A DNA stretch of 43,536 nucleotides from FW021-bin31 sp964467635 (GTDB lineage Bacteria > Bacteroidota > Bacteroidia > Chitinophagales > Chitinophagaceae): positions 1 to 43,536 of the forward strand of contig CAYXRN010000012.1 in the NCBI GenBank assembly GCA_964467635.1. The letters run 5' to 3'. Positions 17,116 through 26,044 of this stretch are shown here, piece by piece. Numbering within the stretch: position 1 is the first letter of the stretch; each line of letters starts with the position of its first letter. The translations under genes and the position numbers were made by a program. Below the pieces are notes generated by a model. The model did not search any database and was not told the origin of the DNA. It saw nothing but the letters and a program-made list of their open reading frames with translations.

Positions 17116-18783
17116 TCACTTCCTTTTCTTCGCCCAGTTATCTCTTAAAGTTACGGTTCGGTTAAAGATCGGGTTTTCTGCGGTGGAATCCTGGTCTACC
17201 GAGAAATACCCTTTTCTTAAAAACTGGAAATGCTCTTCTGGCTGTCCTGCGGTTAAGGCTTCTTCAACATAGGCATGCGTCAGTATCTTCAATGAATCCG
17301 GATTGAGGGCTTCTTTCAGCGAGCCATCTTCTATAGCTGCTGCAGCTGGCGTCTCGTCTTTGAACAGCCGGTCGTATAACCTTACTTCAGCCTGCCTGGC
17401 GTGCTTCACACTAAGCCAGTGGATAGTTCCTTTTACTTTAATGCCGCTGGTATCGTTATTGCTTCTGCTTTCGGGATAGTAGACAGCCTGTACTTCCGTT
17501 ATGTTTCCTTCTGTGTCTTTTGTATACCCGGTACACCGGATGATGTAGGCGCCTTTGAGGCGTACCACGCGGTCCGGGCCGAGGCGGAAAAACTTTTTTG
17601 GGGGATCTTCCATAAAATCATCCCGGTCTATCCACAGCTCTTTTGAGAACGGAACCTTTCGTTTCCCGGTTTCCGGCTGTTCCGGGTTGTTTTCAATTTC
17701 CATTTGTTCCCTCTTTTCAGCCGGATAGTTCGTGATCACCAGTTTTACCGGGTCCAATACGGCCATTCTTCTAAGTGCCGTTTTATTGAGCTCTTCACGA
17801 ACAAAGAATTCCAGCAACCCTATGTCGATCACATTTTCGCGGCGTTGTACGCCTATTCGCTCACAGAACTTCCGGATGCTGGCAGCCGGATATCCTCTTC
17901 GGCGCATCCCGCGGATTGTAGGCATGCGGGGGTCGTCCCATCCGCTAACAAACCCCTGGCGGACCAGGTGAAGCAACTTTCGCTTGCTCATGACGGTATA
18001 ATTGAGGTTCAGCCGTGCGAATTCGTATTGGCGGGAAGGGAAAATATCCAATTGCTCAATAAGCCAGTCGTATAAGGGGCGGTGCGGTACGAATTCAAGG
18101 GTACAAAGCGAATGCGTGATCATTTCGATGCTGTCACTTTGCCCGTGGGCGAAGTCGTACATGGGATAAATACACCACCGGTCTCCGGTACGGTGATGAG
18201 CAGCGTGTTTGATCCGGTAAAGGAGGGGGTCGCGCAAATGCAGGTTAGGATTAGCCAGGTCGATCTTCGCCCGCAAAACTTTTTCACCGTCTTTATATTT
18301 TCCTTCGCGCATGGCCTTAAATAACTCCAGGTTCTCTTCCACAGAACGGTTCCGGTATGAATTCCCTGTTCCTGCCTCGGTAGGTGTCCCTTTTTGTGCG
18401 GCTATTTCTTGCGGAGTGGAATCATCCACATAAGCCAGGCCCTTTTTGATGAGCAACACCGCCCATTGGTACAACTGTTCAAAATAATCCGAAGTATAAA
18501 ATTCGTTTTTCCATTGGAAGCCCAGCCATTCAATGTCTTCTTTGATGGCATTCACGTAGGTCGTCTCCTCGGACAGCGGATTGGTATCGTCAAACCGAAG
18601 ATTGGTATAGCCTCCATATCTTTCCGTAAGGCCGAAATTGAGGCATATGGCTTTGGCATGTCCGATATGCAGGAAACCATTGGGTTCGGGAGGGAAACGC
18701 GTGACGATCTTTTCATGTTTACCGGTTTTTAGATCGGACGCAATAATTTCCTCTATGAAATTCAAATGTTTTTCTTCGCTCAT
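17116..18783 (-). CDS. glnS: Glutaminyl-tRNA synthetase
   Basis: 555 residues from the ATG at 18783. The frame extends 14 codons further but that segment (LYLCPAKVQLKK) is unlike the family and overlaps the promoter. Class I signatures are present: HIGHAK (39-44) after PPEPNGFL, and MSKRK (265-269). The C-terminal anticodon-binding beta barrels are complete. It charges tRNA-Gln with glutamine in the cytoplasm. In this family GlnRS and GluRS are close, but the PPEPNG-HIGHAKAICLNFG segment and the long C-terminal barrel region mark GlnRS. It is divergent from prmA. Confidence 0.95.
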   Translation of the reverse strand: MSEEKHLNFIEEIIASDLKTGKHEKIVTRFPPEPNGFLHIGHAKAICLNFGLTERYGGYTNLRFDDTNPLSEETTYVNAIKEDIEWLGFQWKNEFYTSDYFEQLYQWAVLLIKKGLAYVDDSTPQEIAAQKGTPTEAGTGNSYRNRSVEENLELFKAMREGKYKDGEKVLRAKIDLANPNLHLRDPLLYRIKHAAHHRTGDRWCIYPMYDFAHGQSDSIEMITHSLCTLEFVPHRPLYDWLIEQLDIFPSRQYEFARLNLNYTVMSKRKLLHLVRQGFVSGWDDPRMPTIRGMRRRGYPAASIRKFCERIGVQRRENVIDIGLLEFFVREELNKTALRRMAVLDPVKLVITNYPAEKREQMEIENNPEQPETGKRKVPFSKELWIDRDDFMEDPPKKFFRLGPDRVVRLKGAYIIRCTGYTKDTEGNITEVQAVYYPESRSNNDTSGIKVKGTIHWLSVKHARQAEVRLYDRLFKDETPAAAAIEDGSLKEALNPDSLKILTHAYVEEALTAGQPEEHFQFLRKGYFSVDQDSTAENPIFNRTVTLRDNWAKKRK

Positions 18784-18811
18784 GATTTTTTTTAGTTGTA
18801 CTTTGGCGGGA

Positions 18812-18819
18812 CAAAGGTA
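18812..18819 (-). promoter_or_regulatory. -7 box for glnS
   Basis: Reads TACCTTTG on the minus strand, matching TAnnTTTG. It predicts a leader of about 22 nt before the ATG at 18783. This is a further reason to prefer that start over the longer frame, whose first codon (18825) lies upstream of the box. Confidence 0.5.
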
Positions 18820-18833
18820 TAACAAACAAAAGG

Positions 18834-19649
18834 ATGGTGTACAAGGCTGTGCATATTGTTTTGAACCGTGGGGAAGACGCAGATCTTATTTACGGGCTGT
18901 TGTCCGGATTTGATTTTGAGGGGTTTGAAGAGCAGGAAAAGCGCTTGACCGGCTATATTGCTACCGCTAAAATGCCTGCGATGGCTGAGTTGGATGCTGT
19001 CTTAAAGGACTTTTCTTATCAGGTGGAGGTGGTACCGGATCAAAATTGGAATGCGGAATGGGAAAGCCATTTTCAGCCTGTACTTGTCGAAGAATTTTGT
19101 GGCATTCGTGCAGATTTTCATCCGCCGTTTCAGCGGGTGCAATATGAGATTATTATTAACCCGCGCATGTCTTTTGGTACGGGACATCATGCGACCACCC
19201 GGTTGATGATCAGACTGATGCAGCCTTTGGAAATGAAAAATAAGAAGGTACTGGATTTTGGTACAGGCACCGGCATTCTGGCGGTATTAGCCGGAAAAAT
19301 GGGTGCGGAGAAGATAGTCGCTGTTGACAACGACCCAAATGCGGTAGAAAACGCGGCACAAAATATCCAGGAGAATTTTTCCTCCGGCATTACTTTGTAC
19401 TGTCAGGATCATCCCGATCCGGGTGAAGGAAGTTTCGATATTATTCTAGCCAACATCAACAGGAATACTTTATTGGGAGCTGCCCATGAATTAACCAGGG
19501 TGCTTAAACGGGACGGTTACCTTTTACTCAGTGGTTTTTTGAAAGAAGATCAGCAGGCTGTTGAGACGCTCTTTGGCCACGGGAGACTTACAACGGATGC
19601 TGTGCTGGAAGAGGCCGGCTGGGTGGCGATCCGGATGCATTCTTCATGA
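18834..19649 (+). CDS. prmA: Ribosomal protein L11 methyltransferase
   Basis: 271 residues. The N-terminal L11-binding domain is followed by the methyltransferase core, with MSFGTGHHATTRLM (112-125), the SAM-binding VLDFGTGTGILAV (139-151), the acidic VAVDNDP strand end, and ANINRNTL, the family's N-I-N motif. It trimethylates ribosomal protein L11 using S-adenosylmethionine. The ATG at 18834 opens a typical N-terminus (MVYKAVHIVL). It shares a 50-bp divergent promoter region with glnS. Confidence 0.93.
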   Translation: MVYKAVHIVLNRGEDADLIYGLLSGFDFEGFEEQEKRLTGYIATAKMPAMAELDAVLKDFSYQVEVVPDQNWNAEWESHFQPVLVEEFCGIRADFHPPFQRVQYEIIINPRMSFGTGHHATTRLMIRLMQPLEMKNKKVLDFGTGTGILAVLAGKMGAEKIVAVDNDPNAVENAAQNIQENFSSGITLYCQDHPDPGEGSFDIILANINRNTLLGAAHELTRVLKRDGYLLLSGFLKEDQQAVETLFGHGRLTTDAVLEEAGWVAIRMHSS

Positions 19650-19657
19650 ATTAGCTG

Positions 19658-19689
19658 TTTGTCAAGCGGCAGGAATTTCGTTATATTTG
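19658..19689 (+). promoter_or_regulatory. Promoter of plsY
   Basis: TTTG (19658-19661), 20 nt, then TATATTTG (19682-19689): an exact match to the Bacteroidota vegetative consensus in both boxes and spacing. It predicts a leader of about 55 nt before plsY at 19752. Confidence 0.7.
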
Positions 19690-19703
19690 CTTCATCAATG
19701 TAA

Positions 19704-19720
19704 GTGTAAATAGGTTACAC
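19704..19720. promoter_or_regulatory. Inverted repeat in the plsY leader
   Basis: GTGTAA (19704-19709) and TTACAC (19715-19720) are perfect inverted copies with a 5-nt centre. They lie immediately downstream of the predicted transcript start, where a bound repressor would block elongation. Which protein might bind is unknown. Confidence 0.35.
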
Positions 19721-19751
19721 AGTAAAAAAAAACATCAACTAAAAACCAGTT

Positions 19752-20405
19752 ATGTCGGAAATTACCCTAATCGTACTGGCTTATCTGATCGGATCTGTCT
19801 CCAATGCTATTTGGATCAGCAGGTATTTCTTTCATAAGGATATCAGAGATTATGGAAGCGGGAATGCAGGTGCCACGAACACCTTCCGGGTTTTGGGCGC
19901 GAAGGTAGGCGTTGTGGTGCTCGCACTGGATATGTTAAAAGGAGTGATAGCCGTAAAACTGGCCTATTTGCTGCCTTTTTATACGATGCCCATTCACGGT
20001 ACTCAGTTGATTAACCTGCAAATAGGTTTGGGGCTGGCCGCTGTAGTTGGCCATATTTTCCCGATTTGGTATGATTTCCGGGGCGGGAAAGGCATTGCCA
20101 CCTTGTTCGGCATGGTACTGGCTATTCAACCGCTGATCGCCCTTTGCTGCGTGGGTGTTTTTGTCTTGATTTTGTTTCTTACCCGCTATGTTTCCCTGAG
20201 TTCCATTCTTGCTGGTATTGCTTTCCCTTTATTGCTTATTTTTATTTTCAGGGAGCAGGAGGTCTTTTATCGTATTTTTGCCATCGTTACGGCTTTATTA
20301 GTGGTTTTAACACATCAAAAAAATATAGGCCGGCTGCTCAATGGGACGGAAAATAAAATGAAAAGAGGCGCTCACCGGCACAAAAAATATGATTCCGACG
20401 ATTGA
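19752..20405 (+). CDS. plsY: Glycerol-3-phosphate acyltransferase PlsY
   Basis: 217 residues, a polytopic inner-membrane protein. The three PlsY motifs are visible: SGNAGATNTFRVLG (the GSGN-GxTN motif), FRGGKGIAT, and a C-terminal LTHQKNIGRLLNGTENK. It acylates glycerol 3-phosphate from acyl-phosphate, the first committed step of phospholipid synthesis. Size is typical for Bacteroidota. It has a strong promoter of its own. Confidence 0.95.
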   Translation: MSEITLIVLAYLIGSVSNAIWISRYFFHKDIRDYGSGNAGATNTFRVLGAKVGVVVLALDMLKGVIAVKLAYLLPFYTMPIHGTQLINLQIGLGLAAVVGHIFPIWYDFRGGKGIATLFGMVLAIQPLIALCCVGVFVLILFLTRYVSLSSILAGIAFPLLLIFIFREQEVFYRIFAIVTALLVVLTHQKNIGRLLNGTENKMKRGAHRHKKYDSDD

Positions 20406-20487
20406 AGCTTCTTTATTCCGGTCATTTTTGACTCCGTGTTTTCATTTTGGTATGATGATTGCCTTTATTAAAAAAAAGTATTGAAAG

Positions 20488-21288
20488 ATGCGAAAAAAAG
20501 TTACACTCCTGTTGTTATCAGGAATCTTGTTTATTGCTGCCTGTTCGGTAGTTCCCATCACCGGAAGACGTCAGCTCACGCTTATTCCGGAAAGTACCAT
20601 GAATCAGATGGCCGTCACCCAGTACCGGAGCTTTCTGTCTCAGAATAATGTAGTGACGACTTCGGAAAGCAAAAATGCGGCAATGGTCAAGCGGGTAGGT
20701 CATCGCATCGCCCAGGCGGTAAGCACCTACCTCACCAGTAATGGCATGGCAGATCTCATTGATGGATATGACTGGCAATTTAACCTGGTGAAAAGTGATC
20801 AGGTGAATGCGTGGTGCATGCCCGGCGGCAAAGTCGTTGTCTATACGGGATTATTGGGACTTACTGATAATGAGACAGAGCTTGCTGTTGTCTTGGGTCA
20901 TGAAATCGCACACGCGGTGGCAAAGCATGGAAATGCCCGGATGAGCAAAGCCTTGATCGCACAAGGGATCGAAGTGGCCGGTGCAGTTGCTTTATCTGAA
21001 AATCCTACCTCACGTAATATTTTTTTACAGGCCTTTGGTATTGGCGGTACTTTGGGCATGCGGGCCTTCGGCCGGCGTGACGAACTGGAAGCCGATCACC
21101 TGGGATTGATCTTCATGGCTATAGCCGGTTATGATCCCCGGCAGGCCGTAACTTTCTGGAAGCGTATGGCTGCCCAAAGCCAAAATAACGTTCCCATATT
21201 TTTGAGTGATCACCCGAGCGATGCTAGGCGGATCAGGGAGATTAAGAAGCTATTGCCCGAAGCGATGAAATATTATCATCCGCATTAA
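20488..21288 (+). CDS. M48 family metalloprotease lipoprotein
   Basis: 266 residues. The signal sequence ends FIAAC with Cys19 as the likely lipid site. The zinc motif HEIAH (138-142) and the downstream ligand in RRDELEADHLG (Glu near 202) show an active M48 peptidase of the BepA/YcaL/LoiP type. The mature N-terminus VPITGRRQL is typical. It probably works in outer-membrane quality control in the periplasm. It follows plsY by 82 bp and is convergent with the peroxiredoxin gene across a perfect palindrome. Confidence 0.9.
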   Translation: MRKKVTLLLLSGILFIAACSVVPITGRRQLTLIPESTMNQMAVTQYRSFLSQNNVVTTSESKNAAMVKRVGHRIAQAVSTYLTSNGMADLIDGYDWQFNLVKSDQVNAWCMPGGKVVVYTGLLGLTDNETELAVVLGHEIAHAVAKHGNARMSKALIAQGIEVAGAVALSENPTSRNIFLQAFGIGGTLGMRAFGRRDELEADHLGLIFMAIAGYDPRQAVTFWKRMAAQSQNNVPIFLSDHPSDARRIREIKKLLPEAMKYYHPH

Positions 21289-21327
21289 CGTGGCCTTAAT
21301 AACCTGGCTGAACTACAATAACCATTA

Positions 21328-21371
21328 AACCAAAAGAAAGCGGATGAGGCCTCATCCGCTTTCTTTTGGTT
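21328..21371. terminator. Bidirectional terminator, 44-nt perfect palindrome
   Basis: The 22 nt at 21328-21349 are the exact inverse complement of 21350-21371. The centre is GAGGCCTC, the arms are GC-rich inside and end in A- and T-tracts (CAAAAGAAAG on one side, CTTTCTTTTG on the other). It lies between the convergent M48 and peroxiredoxin genes, 17 bp before the latter's stop, and would terminate both. Confidence 0.85.
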
Positions 21372-21387
21372 GGTCATCTATTGGACA

Positions 21388-21984
21388 TTAATTCTGTTGC
21401 TCTTTACTCAGTTTTGACGATAAAGTTTCTTGTCCCGGGCTCCAGTTACAGGGAATCAATTCATCTGTTTGTAAAGCATTTAAAACACGGAGTACCTCAT
21501 CTACGTTTCGCCCTACGTTCATGTCATTTACGCTTACCCAGCGAATAGTTCCGGAAGGGTCAATGATAAAGGTAGCCCGGTAAGCCACTTTTTCTTTGGC
21601 TTCCAGAATGCCCAATTCTCCCGCCAGCGATTTGGAGGTATCAGCCACCATGGGGATCGTCAGGTTTTTTAGGCCCGGATGTTGTTCGCGCCAGGCAAGA
21701 TGTACGTATTCACTGTCGGTAGAGGCACCGATCACTTCACAATTTTTCTCCCTGAACAGTGGTGCTTTTTCATCAAAGGTTATGATTTCAGTCGGGCAAA
21801 CGAAAGTAAAGTCCTTCGGCCACCAGAATAAGACAGTCCATTTTCCTTTGGCGGATGCATAATCTTGTTTCAGGTCTGTTATCTCTGCTCCGTTTTCCGT
21901 ATTGATCACCGCCTTTTTGTTGAACTCCGGTAATTTTTCGCCAATGGTTACCAGTCCGTTTTTTACTTGAAATTGCTCAGTCAT
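21388..21984 (-). CDS. Peroxiredoxin, AhpC type (2-Cys)
   Basis: 198 residues. The peroxidatic Cys63 lies in WPKDFTFVCPTE, and a second Cys179 in LIPCNWSPG is placed as a resolving cysteine, so this is a 2-Cys enzyme. GRNVDEVLRVLNALQTDEL is typical of AhpC. It reduces peroxides and alkyl hydroperoxides in the cytoplasm. No AhpF or AhpD partner is in the window, so its reductant (thioredoxin or another system) is not shown. Confidence 0.92.
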   Translation of the reverse strand: MTEQFQVKNGLVTIGEKLPEFNKKAVINTENGAEITDLKQDYASAKGKWTVLFWWPKDFTFVCPTEIITFDEKAPLFREKNCEVIGASTDSEYVHLAWREQHPGLKNLTIPMVADTSKSLAGELGILEAKEKVAYRATFIIDPSGTIRWVSVNDMNVGRNVDEVLRVLNALQTDELIPCNWSPGQETLSSKLSKEQQN

Positions 21985-22038
21985 AATGTATGTGTTTTTC
22001 TTTAATATTAACTAAAAGCTACCGCTCTTTTCAAAGGG

Positions 22039-22046
22039 CAAAATTA
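22039..22046 (-). promoter_or_regulatory. -7 box for the peroxiredoxin gene
   Basis: Reads TAATTTTG on the minus strand, matching TAnnTTTG, and gives a leader of roughly 48 nt. A weak CTTG lies about 24 nt upstream in place of the -33 box. Confidence 0.45.
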
Positions 22047-22075
22047 CGGCTTTAACCTAGTAAAACCATACAAGT

Positions 22076-23839
22076 TTAACTCACACGGTTGTCGTCCATG
22101 AGCATGGACATGGCGTGATCCATTGAGCCGGCGGGTGTAATTCTTCCGGCATTGACAAAAAATATTTCATCTGCATCTTCAATCGTACTCAGTCGGTGAG
22201 CGATAATAACCTTGGTTGTTTTTGCCGGTAAAGTGGCTAGAATATCTTCCAGCAATTGCTCTGTTACCGTGTCTACATTGGCTGTGGCCTCATCAAGAAT
22301 TAATATTTCCGGTTCTCTTAGCACCGCGCGAATGAAGGCAACCAATTGTTTTTGTCCGAGACTTAACGCATCTCCGCCTGCCCCCACTTTGGTGGCTAAC
22401 CCTTTATCAAACTTTTCGATCAGCACATTCAAATGGTGTTCAGCTAACTTTTTATTGATAGCCTTATCAGATAAACCAATATACTTGTCGTTGCCGTAGA
22501 TGATGTTTTCTTTAAGTGTTCCGGAAAACAAAAAAGGTTCCTGTAGGATGAACCCGATTTTGTTGCTTCTAACTTTATCGGAAAACGTACGAATGTCTTT
22601 GCCTTCCAAGAATACAGTGCCTTTTACCGGATCGTACAGGCGAGCGATGAGGGCAGCACTGGTAGACTTTCCCCCTCCGGTAGGTCCGATAAAGGCGTAG
22701 GTTTTACCTGCTTGGAGCTCAAAACTTACTTCCTTGAGTACTTCATTACTGTCGTGGTAATTGAAATAAACCTCCCGGAAGGACAAAAGAGCTTTGGAGT
22801 CGGTTGCTTGTACTTCCGCGATCGGGCCCATGCCCGGGTCCATATTTAAAATAAGTACGATGCGATCCCAGGCGGCCAGGGCCGTTTGAAAGCTTGCCCA
22901 CAATGCAGCTAATTGCTTCAGCGGGTTGTAAAACCGGTTAGTATAAGCCAGGAAGCTGATCAGAAACCCTACGGTAAATGAACCGTTGATGATCAGGTAG
23001 ATGCCGTAGGCCAATACCACCAACTCCGCCATATTGGTGAAAAAAGAATAAACAGGCATCAGCAAATTGTTGGCCAGGCCAGCACCCACCGCATTTTTAT
23101 AATTTTCTTTGTTAGCTTCTTCGAAACGGTCCCTGAAAAAGTCCCGTCGGTTGAAAGCAATAATGGTTTTAAAATTGGTGAGACTTTCCTGTACTTCTCC
23201 ACTCAACCCGCCGGTACTCTTCAGACTTGCGGCGTTTTTTCGTTTGACCCATGGAGAGATAAGCTTCGTAAAAATAAGGATAAATAAAGCGGGTATAAGT
23301 GCTGCTCCTCCTAATTTTGGATTGAGTGTGATCAGGAAAATGCCAGCGCCCGTCATCATGATAATGTCACTCAAAAACCGCATAAGCGATTGAGAGAAAA
23401 ACTGGTTTAGCTTATCGGTGTCGTTGTTGATCCGGGAAATCAGGTCTCCGGATTTGTTTTGGTTAAAAAAGGCAATGGGAAAAGAAGACAGCTTTGTAAA
23501 TACGGCATTGCGTAAGGAGTAGAGCGTCCGTTGTCCGATAGAACCCATCAGCCAGGTCTGCAGGTAGTTAGCTACCAGCGCAACCAGGTAAATGATCAGC
23601 AGGATGCCCGAATAAAACAGTACACCCTGCATATCTTTGGTTTTAATGTAGTTGTCGATTGTATAACCTACCAGAAAAGGACCTGTTAAGGTAGCCCCGG
23701 CATTGACAATAATAGCCAGAAAAGCAAAAAACAAATTCCACCGTTCTCCCCCGATCAGTTGAAACATTTTCCTGAAAGGAGAGGAGGATCTATTTTGCTT
23801 CTCATTTGTTTTTTGTATGTCATAAAGATTGTAGTTCAT
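22076..23839 (-). CDS. ABC exporter half-transporter, catalytic-site subunit
   Basis: 587 residues: six transmembrane helices (about 30-320) fused to an ATPase domain. Walker A GPTGGGKS (385-392), Q-loop near 433, Walker B ILILDE with the catalytic Glu517, and the switch His548 in IIAHRLST are all intact. The signature motif is altered: LSLGQ (492-496) in place of LSGGQ. This complements the partner gene, whose changes are the opposite, so the pair should form one normal and one degenerate ATP site. The start overlaps the end of the upstream partner by 20 bp. Substrate, whether drug, lipid or peptide, is not readable. Confidence 0.9.
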   Translation of the reverse strand: MNYNLYDIQKTNEKQNRSSSPFRKMFQLIGGERWNLFFAFLAIIVNAGATLTGPFLVGYTIDNYIKTKDMQGVLFYSGILLIIYLVALVANYLQTWLMGSIGQRTLYSLRNAVFTKLSSFPIAFFNQNKSGDLISRINNDTDKLNQFFSQSLMRFLSDIIMMTGAGIFLITLNPKLGGAALIPALFILIFTKLISPWVKRKNAASLKSTGGLSGEVQESLTNFKTIIAFNRRDFFRDRFEEANKENYKNAVGAGLANNLLMPVYSFFTNMAELVVLAYGIYLIINGSFTVGFLISFLAYTNRFYNPLKQLAALWASFQTALAAWDRIVLILNMDPGMGPIAEVQATDSKALLSFREVYFNYHDSNEVLKEVSFELQAGKTYAFIGPTGGGKSTSAALIARLYDPVKGTVFLEGKDIRTFSDKVRSNKIGFILQEPFLFSGTLKENIIYGNDKYIGLSDKAINKKLAEHHLNVLIEKFDKGLATKVGAGGDALSLGQKQLVAFIRAVLREPEILILDEATANVDTVTEQLLEDILATLPAKTTKVIIAHRLSTIEDADEIFFVNAGRITPAGSMDHAMSMLMDDNRVS

Positions 23840-25601
23840 AATTGCTCGTGCTTCTTTGTGACTGATAGATTTGAATGTATTCCGGGCTGGTTTTCATCAA
23901 CGCTGCATGCCTCCCTTTTACGATGAGTTCACTTTGCATAAGCAAGATGATCTGGTCATAATCTTTTACGGATTCTATCTTTTGCGTGATGGATAACAGG
24001 GTAATTCCCGGGTAATTGTCCTTTACATGCTGTAATATTTTTTGTTCCGTTTGTATATCTACTCTTGCGGTGAAATCGTCCAACAGTAAAATTCTGGGTT
24101 GGACGGCTAATGCGCGCGCCAGCATTACTCTCTGTTTTTGCCCGCCTGAGAGGCTGTTTCCCCTTTCGGAAACCACGGTATCCAGTCCCTGGGGCAAAGA
24201 CTGAATAAAGTCTTTTAATTCAGCGGTTACAACCGCTTTTTCAAGATCCGCGTCGCTTACCGATTTATTGAAAGCAATGTTTTCACGCAGGGTCATATTG
24301 AATAAAATACTGTCCTGGAATACGAGCCCGATCTGGTCATGGAATTTTCTTTTTTCATAGGCGTCTATGGGGTATCCGTCAAATAATATTTTCCCCTCAT
24401 CGGGTTCGGTAAGTCCGGTCAGCAGATAGAATAATTGGGTTTTCCCTGCAGCCGTAGGTCCGATAATCGCTGTGCGCGAACCCGGTTGAATGTCGAAAGA
24501 AATGTTTTTTAAAGCTACTTTATCTTCATAATGTACCGCTACCTGTCGTACTTCGATCTTTCCCACTAACGGTTTAGTTATATCTCCGGATTTTTTTTCA
24601 GGAGGAGCTTCCAATACTTCATGCACCCTTGTGTAGGAAGCACTCGAACGGGCGATTACATTGGTCATAAAACCAATAAGCATAATGGGAAAGATGAGCA
24701 GTGAGACATAGCTGTTGAATGCTGCGAACTCTCCAAGTGTCATGTTGTTGTTGATTACAAAATGTCCGCCCAGGGCAAGTATGGTCAATAGCGCCATATT
24801 CGCTGTAAAAACGACAATGGGGATGAGGGTGGCAAACAATTTTAAAATGCCCATACCAAGGCTGAGCGATTCTTTGTTCGCGGTCATGAACTTTTCATAT
24901 TCCGGTTGCTGGGCATTTAAAACCCGGATCAGGGCAGCCCCCAATACACTTTCACTGATCACTTTGTTCAGCCAGTCGATTACTTCTTGGCTCTTTTTAA
25001 AAAGTACCTTAATGCGCACCATTACGTAGTAGAAAACGAAACATATAATGGGAATAATGGCCAGCACTGCGAGCGCGAGCTTCCAATTGATGGACAGCAA
25101 TAAAGCGGCGGCGCCTATAATCAGGAATAAAGAAGAGATAATGACGGGGATGGCTTTTGAGATAAATGATTTTATGGCGTCCACATCCGAGGTGAGGTTG
25201 GTGAGCAGTTTTCCGGCGGTCACCCTTTCGATGTAGCCGAAAGTCTGTTGTGCAACTTTTGCAGAAAGGGCTGTCCTGAGGTCCCTCGCGACGCGTTCTG
25301 AAGCGATCGTCTGCACTACGCTTTGCAGGTAGGTGAAAAGGAAAATGCCGGTGGCGGCTCCCGAGAAAGCAATGATGAGGGTGGTAAAATCCAAGGTTTG
25401 TGTAGCATAAGCGTCTATGCCGTATGCGATAAGCTTGGGGATGATCAGATTAATGCTATTGCTGAGCAGGGCCAGCAGTACCAGTAGCAGGATAAATTTA
25501 GAATATTTGCCTAACAAGGCATACATATTTGGTTTCTTTTGCCTACCGGTCCGGCCGTTACCATCTACAACGGGTACTTTTGAACGTTTGAATTCTTTCA
25601 T
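23820..25601 (-). CDS. ABC exporter half-transporter, degenerate-site subunit
   Basis: 593 residues: membrane domain (about 35-320) and ATPase domain. Walker A GPTAAGKT (381-388) and signature LSGGQ (484-488) are canonical. After Walker B the catalytic Glu is replaced by Asp509 (ILLLDD), and the switch His is replaced by Gln540 (LSITQKIES). These are the classic changes of the non-hydrolysing subunit in heterodimeric exporters of the TM287/288 or BmrCD kind. It is the first gene of the pair, and its stop lies inside the next gene, so the two are probably translated in a fixed ratio. Confidence 0.9.
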   Translation of the reverse strand: MKEFKRSKVPVVDGNGRTGRQKKPNMYALLGKYSKFILLLVLLALLSNSINLIIPKLIAYGIDAYATQTLDFTTLIIAFSGAATGIFLFTYLQSVVQTIASERVARDLRTALSAKVAQQTFGYIERVTAGKLLTNLTSDVDAIKSFISKAIPVIISSLFLIIGAAALLLSINWKLALAVLAIIPIICFVFYYVMVRIKVLFKKSQEVIDWLNKVISESVLGAALIRVLNAQQPEYEKFMTANKESLSLGMGILKLFATLIPIVVFTANMALLTILALGGHFVINNNMTLGEFAAFNSYVSLLIFPIMLIGFMTNVIARSSASYTRVHEVLEAPPEKKSGDITKPLVGKIEVRQVAVHYEDKVALKNISFDIQPGSRTAIIGPTAAGKTQLFYLLTGLTEPDEGKILFDGYPIDAYEKRKFHDQIGLVFQDSILFNMTLRENIAFNKSVSDADLEKAVVTAELKDFIQSLPQGLDTVVSERGNSLSGGQKQRVMLARALAVQPRILLLDDFTARVDIQTEQKILQHVKDNYPGITLLSITQKIESVKDYDQIILLMQSELIVKGRHAALMKTSPEYIQIYQSQRSTSNYELQSL

Positions 25602-26044
25602 TTTTCCTTTCCTAATGAACCAGATACCGCCAAAAACAAGTCACGGAGCTATATCAGAAAGACAGTCAGGAACCTCATACGTGTATCAAGTGGCTGGTCC
25701 GGCTACGCTTTGAGGAACAAAAATAATATAGATAATATAAAGTGAGCAGGAATAGCCCTGGTTTATAGGCGAATCGCGGAATAATATCGGTAAGAGGATG
25801 CGATTTCCAATAAGACAGTTGTTTCAGCGGATATCACCGGAGGGATTCCTGGCGGAAGCTCGTGAATAGGAATGCCGGTAAATCCAAAGCCTTTTCTGGT
25901 TAAATTGCCCATGCAAATCTGCCTTGGGCCCACTGCGATAGTTGATTCGTTCCCCGGGCATATTGCCTTTAACAGTTTTTTTAGTTACTTTAATTTGAGA
26001 AATAAGCTGCACTATCTTATTTTTACCGATTTTCTGAATTAAAA
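25602..26044. other. 443-bp divergent intergenic region
   Basis: Lies between the leftward ABC pair and the rightward porin. I see no convincing gene. A leftward open frame (25824-26102) is low-complexity, unlike any protein I know, and runs into the porin start. Promoters for both sides should be here, but no full TTTG/TAnnTTTG pair was found. Confidence 0.55.

Noticed and set aside
18784..18825. Longer N-terminus of glnS
   Set aside because: The extra residues are not family-like and the stretch contains the probable promoter box.
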